DNA of 64,000 bases, from positions 1 through 64,000 of the forward strand of contig MU860111.1 of NCBI GenBank assembly GCA_033296875.1, written 5' to 3'. Of this stretch, positions 31,814 to 41,979 are shown in pieces (within the stretch, counting starts at the first letter, position 1; every line of letters starts with the position of its first letter). Position numbers and translations under genes: made by a program. The stretch comes from Achaetomium macrosporum. Its lineage: Eukaryota > Ascomycota > Sordariomycetes > Sordariales > Chaetomiaceae. The notes beneath the pieces were generated by a model that made no database searches, was not told where the DNA came from, and saw only the letters and a list, made by a program, of their open reading frames with translations.

Positions 31814-33422
31814 ATGGGCAACGCGTTCTCCACAAACATGGCAAGCACCCTGCAGGAATGCATCGAGGCAGTCAGCCACGGCAGGGCTGAATTCGCCGGC
31901 TTCCCGAGCGACCCATCATACCAGACGGCCTGGGTCAAGCCGTACAATCTCGAGATCCCAGTCACGCCCGCCGCTGTGGTGCGTCCGCAGACGGCCGAGG
32001 ACATAGCGGGATTCATCCAGTGCGCTGCTGCCTACAACGTCAAGGTGCAGGCCAAGTCAGGGGGCCATTCATACGGGTTCGTATCATGGCCGTGTCTAAT
32101 TCATGCCAACTCATTTACGTACTGACTGTACTTCGGCTAGCAACTATGGGCTCGGCGGCGTGGACGGGGCGGTGGCCATCGACATGGTCCACTTCCAGCA
32201 CTTCAGCCTGGATAACACGACCTGGCTGGCCACCATCGGAGCGGGAACGCGTCTGAAGGGCGTGGCACAGAAGCTGCACGATGCGGGCGGGCGGGCCATT
32301 GCCATGGGAGTCTCCCCTGGGATTGGCATCGGCGGGCATGCCACGATTGTACGAGTTCCAGGGTGTTTGGCTTGCCATACATGGCCCATCTGCTGACCTT
32401 GTTGTGACCAGGGAGGACTCGGACCCATCTCGCGCATGTGGGGATCCTGTTTGGATCATGTCGTCGAAGCCGAGGTCGTGACAGCCGACGGGAGGATTCA
32501 GCGGGCGAGCGACGCGCAGAATCCGGATCTCTTCTGGGTAAGCAGTCTGATCCAGGGTAGCCGGGAATAATGCTGATACGCAAGACAGACGCTCAAGGGT
32601 GCAGTCTCGGGATTCGGCGTGATCACCGAAGTCGTGTTCCGAACGCATCCGGAGCCAGCCACCGTCGTCCAGTACGACTACACAATCACCATCGGCAGCC
32701 AGGCCGCAATGGCGACCTCCTACTCGGCGTGGTAGGACCTCATCACAGACCCAGCTCTCGACCGCCGATTCGCATCGCTCTACATCATGATGCCCCTGGG
32801 CGCCATCATCACCGGCACCTTCCACGGCAGCGAGGCCGAGTTCCGGGCCACGGGGATCCCTGACAGGCTGTCCAAGGGGCTGGGCTCCGAACCTTCCATC
32901 ACCATCAACGACTGGCTCGGGTCATTAGCACACGTCGCCGAGAAGCAGGCACTGTACTTGGCCGACCTCTCGAGTCATTTCAAGTCCAAGATCGTTGGCT
33001 TCCGGCGGTAGGACCTGCTGACCCGTGACAAGGTTCGTGCCTTGTTTGAGTGGGTGGACTGACAGCACATGGGAGCCGATCTCTGGTTCGTCATCTTCGA
33101 CGCGTCGGGCGGCGCCGTGGCAGACGCTGCCATGGATGCCACGGCCTTTGCGCACCGGGACAAGGTCCTGTACTACCAGTCGTATATGGCAGGCCTGTAT
33201 CTGGACCAGAAGGCCAAGACATTCATTGACGAACTGCATCGTCAAGTCCTGAACGCTTCTCCGGCCGCATATGGCACGTACCCGGGCTATGTGGACCCGG
33301 CATTGTCAGATGCGCAGCAGCACTACTAGGGTGCGAACCTGCGCCTGTTGCAGGCGCTGAAACAGAAATGGGATCCGGCGGATCTGTTTCATAATCCACA
33401 GAGCGTCCGCCAGTCTGAATAG
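31814..33422 (+). pseudogene. berberine-bridge-type FAD-linked oxidase, interrupted by four stops
   Basis: Exons 31814-32076, 32141-32348, 32412-32537 and 32589-33422 join in one continuous frame with normal-looking acceptors. Domain order is normal: PCMH FAD-binding part with VQAKSGGHSYGNYG (the His that carries FAD in this family), GIGGHAT, DLFWTLKGAVSGFG, then the BBE C-terminus ending DPADLFHNPQSV. The frame holds TAG at 32733, TAG at 33009, TGA at 33060 and TAG at 33327, before a natural stop at 33420. There are no frameshifts. At 33327 the neighbours (HY, then GANL) suggest a lost Trp. The segment GVSPGIG has Ser where many family members have the second flavin-linking Cys. It reads as a recent pseudogene; sequencing error or readthrough is less likely with four stops. 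Confidence 0.85.
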
Positions 33423-33579
33423 GAGGGAACTGCACTGGTGGCGACTGTGAGAAATGGTAGGATGTTAGACACAAGGTAGAACTGTCTATTAGGACCCGCC
33501 TTTTCTACTTCTTCTAGATAGAGATCTATCATCTATAGGATTCCGCGCTAGTAACCCGCTCTCCCAAGGGAGTTCTAGT

Positions 33580-35088
33580 CTAGTGATCCTCCACATCCTC
33601 GTCCCGCCCGGGGTACATGATCTCCTGCACGATGACGGCGCGCACATGGTGGTACAGCACGAAGCAGTAGGTGAGCAGCAGCAGCAGCGACATGGCCGTG
33701 CCGAACCACAGCACCGCCTCGCAGTGAAAGGCCTTGCCGAGCGAGATAGTTGCCAACGTAAACCCCGTGTTGGGGAACACCGCCGCCCACCAACCCAGAT
33801 GGAAATCCCGCGGCGGGCTCCGGACCACCGCCAGCAGCGCAATGCCAAACCACCAGAAGCTGAGCGCCCACAGAAACCCAGCCCCCACGACGCCCATCGT
33901 CTCAACCACACTCGCATCCAGCAGCCCATCCATATCCACATCAAAATTATCCGGCAGCCCGCCCGAAAGCCCAATAAACGCCAGCGCCGTGAACGCCGGC
34001 GGACCAACACACATGAACAATCCCGTCCTGTGCTCCCGATTGGGTAAACCCGACTGCATGAGCCGGCCGACCATGTGCGCATACATCATGAACGCGACGG
34101 CAATACCCAGGCCCTGACACGTCAGACCGGCCACCACGATCTCCACGGCCGCGCGCTCGGGCTGCGTCTCGGAGATGACGCTCGCGATCGTGCCCGACAG
34201 CATGATGGGGAAGATGGGCAGGATCCACGTCGGCATCATGGTCTGCAGCCCGTAGCTGTGCGCGGCAAACACGTAGCTGTACTGGCCCACCGCGACGCAG
34301 GTGGTCACCGCCACATACACCCAGAAGGCGATCCGTATCGCCCAGATCAGTGATGAGGCGTCACTACTAGTGTCATCAGTGTTGACGCAGTAGCGCTGCG
34401 TGCCGGTGATCAACGTTGCTATCGATAAAAAGAAGGTCGGGAAGAATAACCCCTCGCGCGGGTGCGTGATGGAGCCCACAAAGGTGCCGCGGAAGAGGAG
34501 GAAGCGGGTCATTTGACCCGATGTCACCAGGCTGAAGAGCAGGATGTTGAGGATGTACACGGCCAGCCCGATCTGTCGGAGCCCCGGGAACTGGTGCGGT
34601 TGCGCGTGGATCAGCAGGGCCAGCCCGCCTGTGGACATGGTGAGCGTGTACCATGCCCAGGTGAAGTGGCGGAGGCGTTGGCGGAGGGGGAGTCGGCCTC
34701 CTCCTCCTCCGGAGGAGGGGTGGGGAGAGTCGTTTTCATGATGGCCCGTGGTAAGGTTCACGTCGGAAAGGTTCTTGTCGTAATCTTTTCGGCTTTGGTG
34801 GTGGTGGCCGTGCTGGGCGGAATGCACGGCGTGGAGCCGGAGCGAGGGGATGGTGTGGATGGGCGGGCTCTTCTCGATGTCGTCGAGGTGGCTGTGGCGG
34901 TCGTCGTCATCGTAGACGGTTGAGGACCGGCCGGAGGGATACTCTATCTCCTCGGTCGGAGTTGGATGCGGTGTTGAAGCGGAACGATGGTTCGACAAGC
35001 CGAATGGCGTGCGGGTGTCCCGGTCAAGGAATGGATGGGACACAGTGACGGCGTTGCGTCCAGAGCTGACCGGCAGCGGAGCTGGCAT
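33580..35088 (-). CDS. C4-dicarboxylate/malate transporter of the Mae1-SLAC1 (TDT) family
   Basis: A single exon of 502 residues. The first about 130 residues are cytosolic, hydrophilic and His-rich (HGHHHQSRKDYD). The membrane domain starts with RHFTWAWYTLTMSTGGLALLI, the family signature. About ten helices follow, including AVYILNILLFSLVTSGQMTRF, IRIAFWVYVAVTTCVAVGQY, MMPTWILPIFPIMLSGTIAS, AFTALAFIGL and VLWFGTAMSLLLLLTYCFVLY. Family members export or import malate, other dicarboxylates or sulfite; the substrate here is not decided by the sequence. The ATG at 35088 (MPAPLPVSS) is preferred over the one at 35190, whose extension is a hydrophobic run without family counterpart. It converges with the FAD oxidase pseudogene, 157 bp apart. 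Confidence 0.88.
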   Translation of the reverse strand: MPAPLPVSSGRNAVTVSHPFLDRDTRTPFGLSNHRSASTPHPTPTEEIEYPSGRSSTVYDDDDRHSHLDDIEKSPPIHTIPSLRLHAVHSAQHGHHHQSRKDYDKNLSDVNLTTGHHENDSPHPSSGGGGGRLPLRQRLRHFTWAWYTLTMSTGGLALLIHAQPHQFPGLRQIGLAVYILNILLFSLVTSGQMTRFLLFRGTFVGSITHPREGLFFPTFFLSIATLITGTQRYCVNTDDTSSDASSLIWAIRIAFWVYVAVTTCVAVGQYSYVFAAHSYGLQTMMPTWILPIFPIMLSGTIASVISETQPERAAVEIVVAGLTCQGLGIAVAFMMYAHMVGRLMQSGLPNREHRTGLFMCVGPPAFTALAFIGLSGGLPDNFDVDMDGLLDASVVETMGVVGAGFLWALSFWWFGIALLAVVRSPPRDFHLGWWAAVFPNTGFTLATISLGKAFHCEAVLWFGTAMSLLLLLTYCFVLYHHVRAVIVQEIMYPGRDEDVEDH

Positions 35089-36133
35089 TGTATTAGAGTT
35101 GTGGGAGAAACTGACCGGCAGTTCAGAACTGGAGAGACTAAAAAGATGGAAAGATAAAGAGAGGTATATCAGAAAATGAGAGAGGGGCACAGCTGAACCT
35201 GCAGCAGATCACTGAGATGACAACGAGGGGAGGCGAGATTATAAGAGTAAATCAAAATAAACGAGAGCCCTTCGGCATCTTCCCGTCCGATAAGAGTCTA
35301 GACAATCCACCGCTCCATCTCTCCAACTCACTCTGCAGTGCTCTCCACAACGACGTTTCAGAGATGAGAGCATGATAAATGGCGAGTTCAATGTAAGGTA
35401 CCGTGAAGCGATCCACTACTATCTCCATGATTGAGTCAGTGTTGCTTTTGCCTCAGAGGTTCAGACACTTGATAATACCCACTCCCGTCTCCATCAAGAA
35501 ATATGGGTATGTAGGTGCTACATCAAACCACTCATGACCACTCAATGCACGATTTCTCGGGAAAGAAGAGCCTAGAGTTGACAAAACCAAGCCCAATCCA
35601 ACATCCTGGTGGTCCTATTCTCATTCGTGAACAGGCATTTGAGATCAAAATTTTCCGGTGGATGTGCTGATCATTACTACACCTGTATACTATGTAAGTT
35701 TGATCAACGGTAGGTACGTAGTACTCGACGTTGTTTGCCAAGAAGGGGTGTTTGGAGTTGGCTATTTTTGTCATGATAGATGCCACTCAGACTCCATAAA
35801 GATAACACACACTCACCCCTGGAAAGATAACGGCGCAACGTTATCGATTCTGGAGACCGAGCTTCTAGAAGTTGAAGCAACGCCAAGCCGAACAGCACAC
35901 CTCGAGACATGTCGCAGTGATATATCGTCAGAAGCCGGTGGAGAGCCAAGCCCGGACGCACGTGTTGATCTGGAAAGGCTTGCGTGGCTTGTCCAGTGCT
36001 TGTTGCAAGTTGCATCCACTCCATTTGGACTGACTCGGATACCATCTTGAAGATCGCTGTGGTAGGGCTGTTCTGCACCACCTATGTTTAGCAAATCTGC
36101 GGCAGTTGAGGGCGGCCCGCTAGCGTACCCGCG
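35089..36133. other. promoter of the TDT transporter, then featureless sequence
   Basis: A TTATAA motif at about 35240 may serve the transporter gene. The remaining part up to the OPT relic has no recognised gene; frames there carry no motif. Confidence 0.45.
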
Positions 36134-36523
36134 TCAATATCTGCTCTCTTCTTGTTTCAAGCCCCTTACAGGAGAACGACATACCTGGGACCACAGCACC
36201 CAGGGGCCAGGCAGTAGATGCCGCTTCTTCAGATACAGCCACGAGAAGACCGAGACTGGCAGGGCTGGCCAGATACAGGCGAGGTTATACGGCGCCAGCG
36301 ACAGCGCATCGTTGATCATCACGACCGGATGAGCGTTCCGGATACCGATGGCATTCTTGGGCCGCTTACAGCCGTGAAAGTAAAGGAGGACGACAGCACC
36401 CAAGGGAAAGCCGATGAGCGTGACAGCATACTGCCCACGCACACCCCAAAGCTTGCGGGGGCCCACAGCGCCCCAGAACACCAGAGCGCTGAATACCGGA
36501 GTTGCCTCCCGATCGTTTCGCAT
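36134..36523 (-). pseudogene. fragment of an OPT-family oligopeptide transporter
   Basis: The frame reads TPVFSALVFWGAVGP, KLWGVRGQYAVTLIGF, HPVVMI, then LAPYNLACIWPALPV and FSWLYLKKRHL. These are landmarks of the C-terminal third of OPT oligopeptide/siderophore-type transporters, where IGP, APYN and WPALPV segments are conserved in this order. Both flanks lack the rest of the about 800-residue protein. No continuation was found within the next kilobase downstream, and the next gene (DOA10) begins to overlap the 5' side. It is therefore a relic. Point divergence within the fragment is modest, so the loss is not ancient. Confidence 0.65.
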
Positions 36524-36777
36524 AAACGGTCAAAGTTACCAAAGACATTAAAACATACACTACAAGTACTATACGGTAACAGTTGAAGCAAGTCCGCTTT
36601 CAAGTGTTTCAAACACACCAGCCCACCGCCCAACCACCCCAATAGACCTTTCCCTTGCCCCTTGCCCCTTGCCCCTTATAACGCCAATCACTATACTATG
36701 ATAAGGAGAGAGAGGGAGAGAAAGAGAGAGGAGGATCGGCAAAAACCACAGCTCAGATATACACTTCGAGACAAAAA

Positions 36778-39700
36778 TCATATCCTCGTCCCCCCCGCCC
36801 TCCACGCCCCCCCGGCGCGGGGCGCGCCATTCGCCGCCGTCCCGCCGAAGTTGTGGAGCCGCTCGCCGATCAGGTACACCTCGTCGCGGATGCGCACCTG
36901 CCAGCCGCGGAACACGCCGACGGCGCTCCACAGGGCGTAGCCGCAGGCCACGAGCAGGGTCATGGCGGGAAAGCTCAGGCGGTACACCAGCACCAGGTAG
37001 GCGTCGTACAGGTCGCGGCCGGGCACCTTGCCGACCAGGGACGCGCCAAACTCGTGGATGAGCGCCTCCACCGCGCCGTCGGCCACCATCGCCCGCGCGA
37101 GGAGCATGGGCGCCATCACGGCCGCAAGCCACATCGCCAGCCCGGGGATCACGAACGCGCGGGTAAAGATGGAGACGTCCGGGTCCAGCCAGCCGTTGCG
37201 GACCACCGCCCGCGTCGCGTGCGCGACGTGCGAGCCGTCGAACCAGGTGTTGGTGATGCGCAGGCCGAGCCGCAGGAAGAGTAGGCCGAGGGTCCACGTC
37301 TGGACGACGCGGATTGTGTGCGCGGGGTTCAGCCCCTGGACGGACGCCAGCGACTCTGCGGCACCCGGCCTGAGCAGGACGCTGTACCGGATCTCGTGGA
37401 GCGGGACCAGGGCGTAGAGCTCCAGCAGCGACGCGGCGAGCAGCGGGAAGACCACCAGCACGAAGAAGTACGTGTAGACCACCCGTGCGGCGCGCAAAGC
37501 TGAACCCAACACTCGCTGGACCGCGTCGTGTTGAAGTGCAGTCTCCACGGCCTTCACCATTCCCCGCAAAGCGCCGTAGATGGACCGCGCGTGGAAGACG
37601 GCGTACGCTGCCGAGCCGAGGATGTGAATGCCAATGCTAAAGGCGTACACGTCGTTGGTGCGGATGTCGGCCGGGATCAGCTGCCGGAGCATCCAGCGCC
37701 CAAAGACAAGCGGGATGATGGTGATGCCGACGCCCGTGACGGCGGCAAAGAGCCAGATGAACAGGATGAAGAGGAAGATGCGGGCGCGGAAGTGGGGCGG
37801 TATGTAGACTTGCTGGTACTGCTTGGTCGAGTAGATGTCCGCCTCGGGCTGGTCCGGGCGTCCGTCGAGTCTCTTATTGTTCCCGGTCACTTCGAGGAAG
37901 ACCCTGGCGCCCCGGGGGATCCTGACCTGGTCGGAAGCCGGGGCGCGGACCCACCGTCCATCTGGGATGAGCTGCCCGGACATGATCAGCTGCTTCTTCA
38001 AGGTATGGTGAGCTACCGGTACAGGCTCCTCAAGCCCATGGAGTAGGGGCGGTCCGTTTGTGCCGCCCTGCAAGATGTCGCGCCACGTCCTCGCCACCAC
38101 CACCGGAGACTCCGGGTCCTGTGCATTGATCTCGAGAAACCACTGCCTCCAGAACGGCAGGTTACGGTCGGGCGAGTCGCTCTTGAGCACGAGCCGGCCC
38201 TCCTCGTCGATCCGCCGTGTTTCGAAGAGGAACCAAGTGAGGCGCAGCGCGCGCGCACACCTGAGGAACCACCAGGTGTACATGGCATGCAGTCCGTCGC
38301 TCGGTCGGAAGAACCTGACGGCCAGGGGCATGATGAAGTTGTAGAACAGCAGGTCGACCGGGAATTCGAGGACGGGCTCGTTGGACGAGTAGTGGATGGG
38401 CAAGACCCTCGGCAGGATCAGTGACAAGCCCCAGACGACGCCGCCCAGGCACACTACGACAAGGGCACCGTAGACCAGGGCCGAGAAGGCGATCTTCCGG
38501 AGCTGCGTCGTCACCCGGCGCTCGAGCACGTCGCGGACGGGGTGGAACTCCGGGTCGTCCGGATCCCGGATGAAGTACAGGACGCCCTTGCGAAAGACCT
38601 TGCGGCACATGGACACGAAGAGCGCAAAGTGGAACATGTAGGCGGTGCCGACGAACCAGTGGACGAACACGGAGGTGACGGGGTAGTTGACGGCGAAGAT
38701 CAGCCGGGTCCTGAGCGTCGTGTCCTCGAACAGCGGGAGCGTCGCCACGTCGAGCAGCATGCCGCAGTACAGAGGGAAGACGAGCATCTCGATGCTGATG
38801 ATTAAGATAACCTTCACGACCCCGCTGGCCTGCTTGAGCCCGTCAATGAAGGAGGCTTCCCATTGTTGCGCCGCCTGATTGCTGGAGAAGGGGATGCCGC
38901 GACGCAGGTAAAGGCCCGCCGCGAGCGATAAGGTCACGTAGCCGGATAGGATGGCCCAGAACCTGTCCATGCCGCCCCAGTAAGCGAGCTCCGCGTTGAT
39001 GGTTCTTGTGGGCTCTGGCACACTGAGGTTAATGACCCAAGAGCTCGGGTTGACGATGGCTGTCGAGAAGGCCTTGAAACCCTCCCATGCGACTGCTAAG
39101 ACGTTGGCGGCGGCGGCAAGAGCCTCAGTAAGCTTGGCGGGGGAGTCACCGCCGGACAGAGACATAAGAATGTCCCATAGCAGTGAGCACGCCACAGCGA
39201 CGTGGCCCTTCATCGCGAGCAGGGCCTCATGACTGATGGCAGAGAAGTTGCGCACGTCCGAGTGGAAAAGAGGGGGCAGTTCGGCGAAGCCGCCGGCGAT
39301 CCTGTTTGCTGCACTGGCGGCCATATCCCAAGACGCATTCGAAAACACCCGCGCATAGCTGGCGACCGATGTCAGCCCCAAGGAGCGGCCCAGCGCATGC
39401 AGAGATTCGGATACTGTTGATGATGTGACGCCTAATACGAGCACGCAGCAGTCCTGGACGAACTTGAAGGCGCTGAACTGCATCCGTGCGAGGTGCATGG
39501 GGTTTGCCACCGCCCAGATTGCGATGCGGCCGAGGTTGTATGGAACGAAGACGCCGAGGAAGATGGACATGGACACGAGGAAAGCGCAGAATATCGAATT
39601 CTGGAACAGCGCCACAATTGGGCCTTGCATACCGAGAAGCTCGAGGATGCCTTCGATGTCTTCGGCGTCCTCGATGGCCTCCGCGTCAACTGCTGCCGCC

Positions 39701-41979
39701 GCCGCCTCGGCGGCTTCCTGGTCTCGTTCTGCCTGGTTGGCCGGGGCATTCCCTTGATCGCCCTCCCCAGCGGGGATTTCCGGGAAGTCCCAGAAGAAGT
39801 TGACGGGACCTAGCTCGTTTGGGGGAATGTTGTCCACCTCGCGCCACATGAAGTCAGCAACCCTGTCAACAAGGCCCGCCGGCTCGCGGCGTGGAGGCGC
39901 TTCCGCGCGGGCGGGGCCAACTTCGTGCGCCTGGAGGGGTCCGTGAACGGGTCCGTCTGGGACACCTGTTTCCGCCTCTGCCTGGTCCGTGGCCTGCGAA
40001 CCATGCGAGCCATCCGGCGATTCGTCAGGGCGTGTAATAGGTGTGATATGGTTCGGGGTCGCCGAAACACCGCTCGCCACCGATTCGTCCCAGCCCGAGG
40101 GTGGAAGGTCTGTGAATGACCAGCTGTTATTAGCCAGGGGGTGGATTCCGCCGTTGATCTGAGGGCCATCGGTATTCGCCCTCGGTCGTAAGGGGCCAGC
40201 AACGGGGAAGCTCTCGGATTCCTCAACCTCCACAAGCTTGGCTTTTCCTTTTCCCTTTGAGGCGGAACCATCTTCTCCATGCTCTGTGGAACCGGATGGC
40301 CCAGCAGATGGATCGCCGAATACCGCATCCTCCGCCGTGGCCGCCTCCGGCTCGGCGCGACCCTCCCATATTCTGCGCTGTTCCCATCCCTCGCGTGTGG
40401 CTGCTGGGTCCGAAGGGCCCGCCGAAGGGCCCGCTTGGTCCTCAGCAGCCTCGGCCTCTTGCTGTCGGATCATCATGGACCTAGTCAGCCGCATCCAATA
40501 ATCCAACCTGGCTTCCAGGCGCCGCTCCCTCGCAATCTCCAGAATCCGCGCTGGATCACCGCCTGCCTCGCGATAGATATCGAGATACTCATTCACCGTT
40601 GACCTAGCATCGTCTGTCAAGCGCTCCGTCGCTCTTCTATCGATTTCCTGGGCGATTTGCTGCCTCAGGTCTGCCTCCCGTTCCTGGTTGTGGAGGGCTC
40701 CTGCTGTCGAGGACTCACCAACGAAGGGCTGCAGCTCTTGGTAGTATGGTGCCGAGGGGTTGCCCGGGTCTTCTCCCTCGCTCGCTGTATCGTCCGTATT
40801 GTAATCTGCCGCCAACCCTTCGTAGTAGCGCCCGCCTTCGGCCTCTTCGGCCGTTTCTGCCTGAGGCGGCTCCCGTATTGCTTCCGGCGGTCTTACCTCC
40901 GCCGCTCCTGCTTCCGCCGGAGCTGCCTGCGGCTGCGGCGCGTTGTCAATGCCGGCAAAGGCGGCGCGCATGTTGATCTCGGGCTGCTGCTGCACAACGT
41001 AGTCCCTAACTAAGATGATCAGGATGAAGCATACTATGACTAGCATAGTAATGATTTGGCCCTCCAGGACGGCGATGACAACGCGGTTGATGGAGGGATG
41101 CCTGGTGAGGTTCCGGAGGAAGTCAACTTCGCTCAGCAGCGAGGGGCGCGCGGCGATCGATGAGTTCGACGCCAGCCTGGTAGGCGCCGGGATGGCATTC
41201 GCGGGCATGGCGGTAGGCTTCTCGGTCAAGCCGACGGTGCCGAACAGGAGGCGCAGGATGGTGGAATAAATGGGGTCGGTCGAGGTCAGGTTGATGCCGT
41301 ACAGGCTCCGTACGAGCTTGGCCGACTCGGGCGGAAGGCTGTCGATGACGCCTCCGATTGTCGCGACGGTTGTGGTCGCCGCGAAGAGCGGGCTGGAGGG
41401 GCACACATTGGTGCCGGACAGGACGTCGATCCCGTCACCGGTTGACCCACTCAGCCCGAAGGGGGCTGGCCTGCTGCCGAGCCCCTCGTCGCTGATCCAG
41501 AACAGAAACGACCAGACGGAGCGCATCAGATACGGCAGCCACCCCAGCCAGACGCTTGCCACCAAGGCAGCCCTCAGCCAGACGAGCAGATTTTGGAACA
41601 GGTACTTGGCGGTGTGACGGAGGAAGACGTGGGGCGGCAGGGCCTTGGGCATGTTCGGATCGTAGAGCTTGGTGAAGCGGAACGACGTCTTGCACAGCTC
41701 GCAGTGCTTCTTTTGCGAGTGCGACAGCCACTCCATCAGGCAGTCCTGGTGGACGTACTTGATGCTCCCGCTGCATTTGCACGGGTAGAAGAGCGGCTCG
41801 TCGGGAGAGCCCTCTCCCCTGCATATGCGGCAAGTGTCTGGTTCCGAGGCCGACGGCATGTCGGGCGCGCTTGTGCGGGACGTCGAGCCGTTCATGGCCG
41901 AGGCAGAGGTGCGGCGTCGCGTGTTGGGGAAGCGGACGGGGTCCGGTGCCGGAAAGGGATCGGGCGGGAAGTCGGCCAT
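36778..41979 (-). CDS. SSM4: ERAD E3 ubiquitin-protein ligase Doa10/SSM4 homologue
   Basis: A single exon of 1,733 residues with an N-terminal RING-CH finger in C4HC3 order (Cys50, 53, 67, 69, His77, Cys80, 93, 96), followed by about 14 predicted membrane helices. The first pair starts near residue 125 (FLRHTAKYLFQNLLVWLRAALVA is loop and helix). A long acidic, Gln- and Ala-rich cytosolic region (about 330-760) comes before the central helices. Length and layout match yeast Doa10, which sits in the ER and inner nuclear membrane and ubiquitinates degron-bearing cytosolic and membrane proteins with Ubc6/Ubc7. The start MADFPPDPFP is the first ATG and gives the usual distance to the finger. A tandem ccccttg repeat (36652-36677) and a purine tract (36705-36735) lie just after the stop. 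Confidence 0.93.
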   Translation of the reverse strand: MADFPPDPFPAPDPVRFPNTRRRTSASAMNGSTSRTSAPDMPSASEPDTCRICRGEGSPDEPLFYPCKCSGSIKYVHQDCLMEWLSHSQKKHCELCKTSFRFTKLYDPNMPKALPPHVFLRHTAKYLFQNLLVWLRAALVASVWLGWLPYLMRSVWSFLFWISDEGLGSRPAPFGLSGSTGDGIDVLSGTNVCPSSPLFAATTTVATIGGVIDSLPPESAKLVRSLYGINLTSTDPIYSTILRLLFGTVGLTEKPTAMPANAIPAPTRLASNSSIAARPSLLSEVDFLRNLTRHPSINRVVIAVLEGQIITMLVIVCFILIILVRDYVVQQQPEINMRAAFAGIDNAPQPQAAPAEAGAAEVRPPEAIREPPQAETAEEAEGGRYYEGLAADYNTDDTASEGEDPGNPSAPYYQELQPFVGESSTAGALHNQEREADLRQQIAQEIDRRATERLTDDARSTVNEYLDIYREAGGDPARILEIARERRLEARLDYWMRLTRSMMIRQQEAEAAEDQAGPSAGPSDPAATREGWEQRRIWEGRAEPEAATAEDAVFGDPSAGPSGSTEHGEDGSASKGKGKAKLVEVEESESFPVAGPLRPRANTDGPQINGGIHPLANNSWSFTDLPPSGWDESVASGVSATPNHITPITRPDESPDGSHGSQATDQAEAETGVPDGPVHGPLQAHEVGPARAEAPPRREPAGLVDRVADFMWREVDNIPPNELGPVNFFWDFPEIPAGEGDQGNAPANQAERDQEAAEAAAAAVDAEAIEDAEDIEGILELLGMQGPIVALFQNSIFCAFLVSMSIFLGVFVPYNLGRIAIWAVANPMHLARMQFSAFKFVQDCCVLVLGVTSSTVSESLHALGRSLGLTSVASYARVFSNASWDMAASAANRIAGGFAELPPLFHSDVRNFSAISHEALLAMKGHVAVACSLLWDILMSLSGGDSPAKLTEALAAAANVLAVAWEGFKAFSTAIVNPSSWVINLSVPEPTRTINAELAYWGGMDRFWAILSGYVTLSLAAGLYLRRGIPFSSNQAAQQWEASFIDGLKQASGVVKVILIISIEMLVFPLYCGMLLDVATLPLFEDTTLRTRLIFAVNYPVTSVFVHWFVGTAYMFHFALFVSMCRKVFRKGVLYFIRDPDDPEFHPVRDVLERRVTTQLRKIAFSALVYGALVVVCLGGVVWGLSLILPRVLPIHYSSNEPVLEFPVDLLFYNFIMPLAVRFFRPSDGLHAMYTWWFLRCARALRLTWFLFETRRIDEEGRLVLKSDSPDRNLPFWRQWFLEINAQDPESPVVVARTWRDILQGGTNGPPLLHGLEEPVPVAHHTLKKQLIMSGQLIPDGRWVRAPASDQVRIPRGARVFLEVTGNNKRLDGRPDQPEADIYSTKQYQQVYIPPHFRARIFLFILFIWLFAAVTGVGITIIPLVFGRWMLRQLIPADIRTNDVYAFSIGIHILGSAAYAVFHARSIYGALRGMVKAVETALQHDAVQRVLGSALRAARVVYTYFFVLVVFPLLAASLLELYALVPLHEIRYSVLLRPGAAESLASVQGLNPAHTIRVVQTWTLGLLFLRLGLRITNTWFDGSHVAHATRAVVRNGWLDPDVSIFTRAFVIPGLAMWLAAVMAPMLLARAMVADGAVEALIHEFGASLVGKVPGRDLYDAYLVLVYRLSFPAMTLLVACGYALWSAVGVFRGWQVRIRDEVYLIGERLHNFGGTAANGAPRAGGAWRAGGTRI

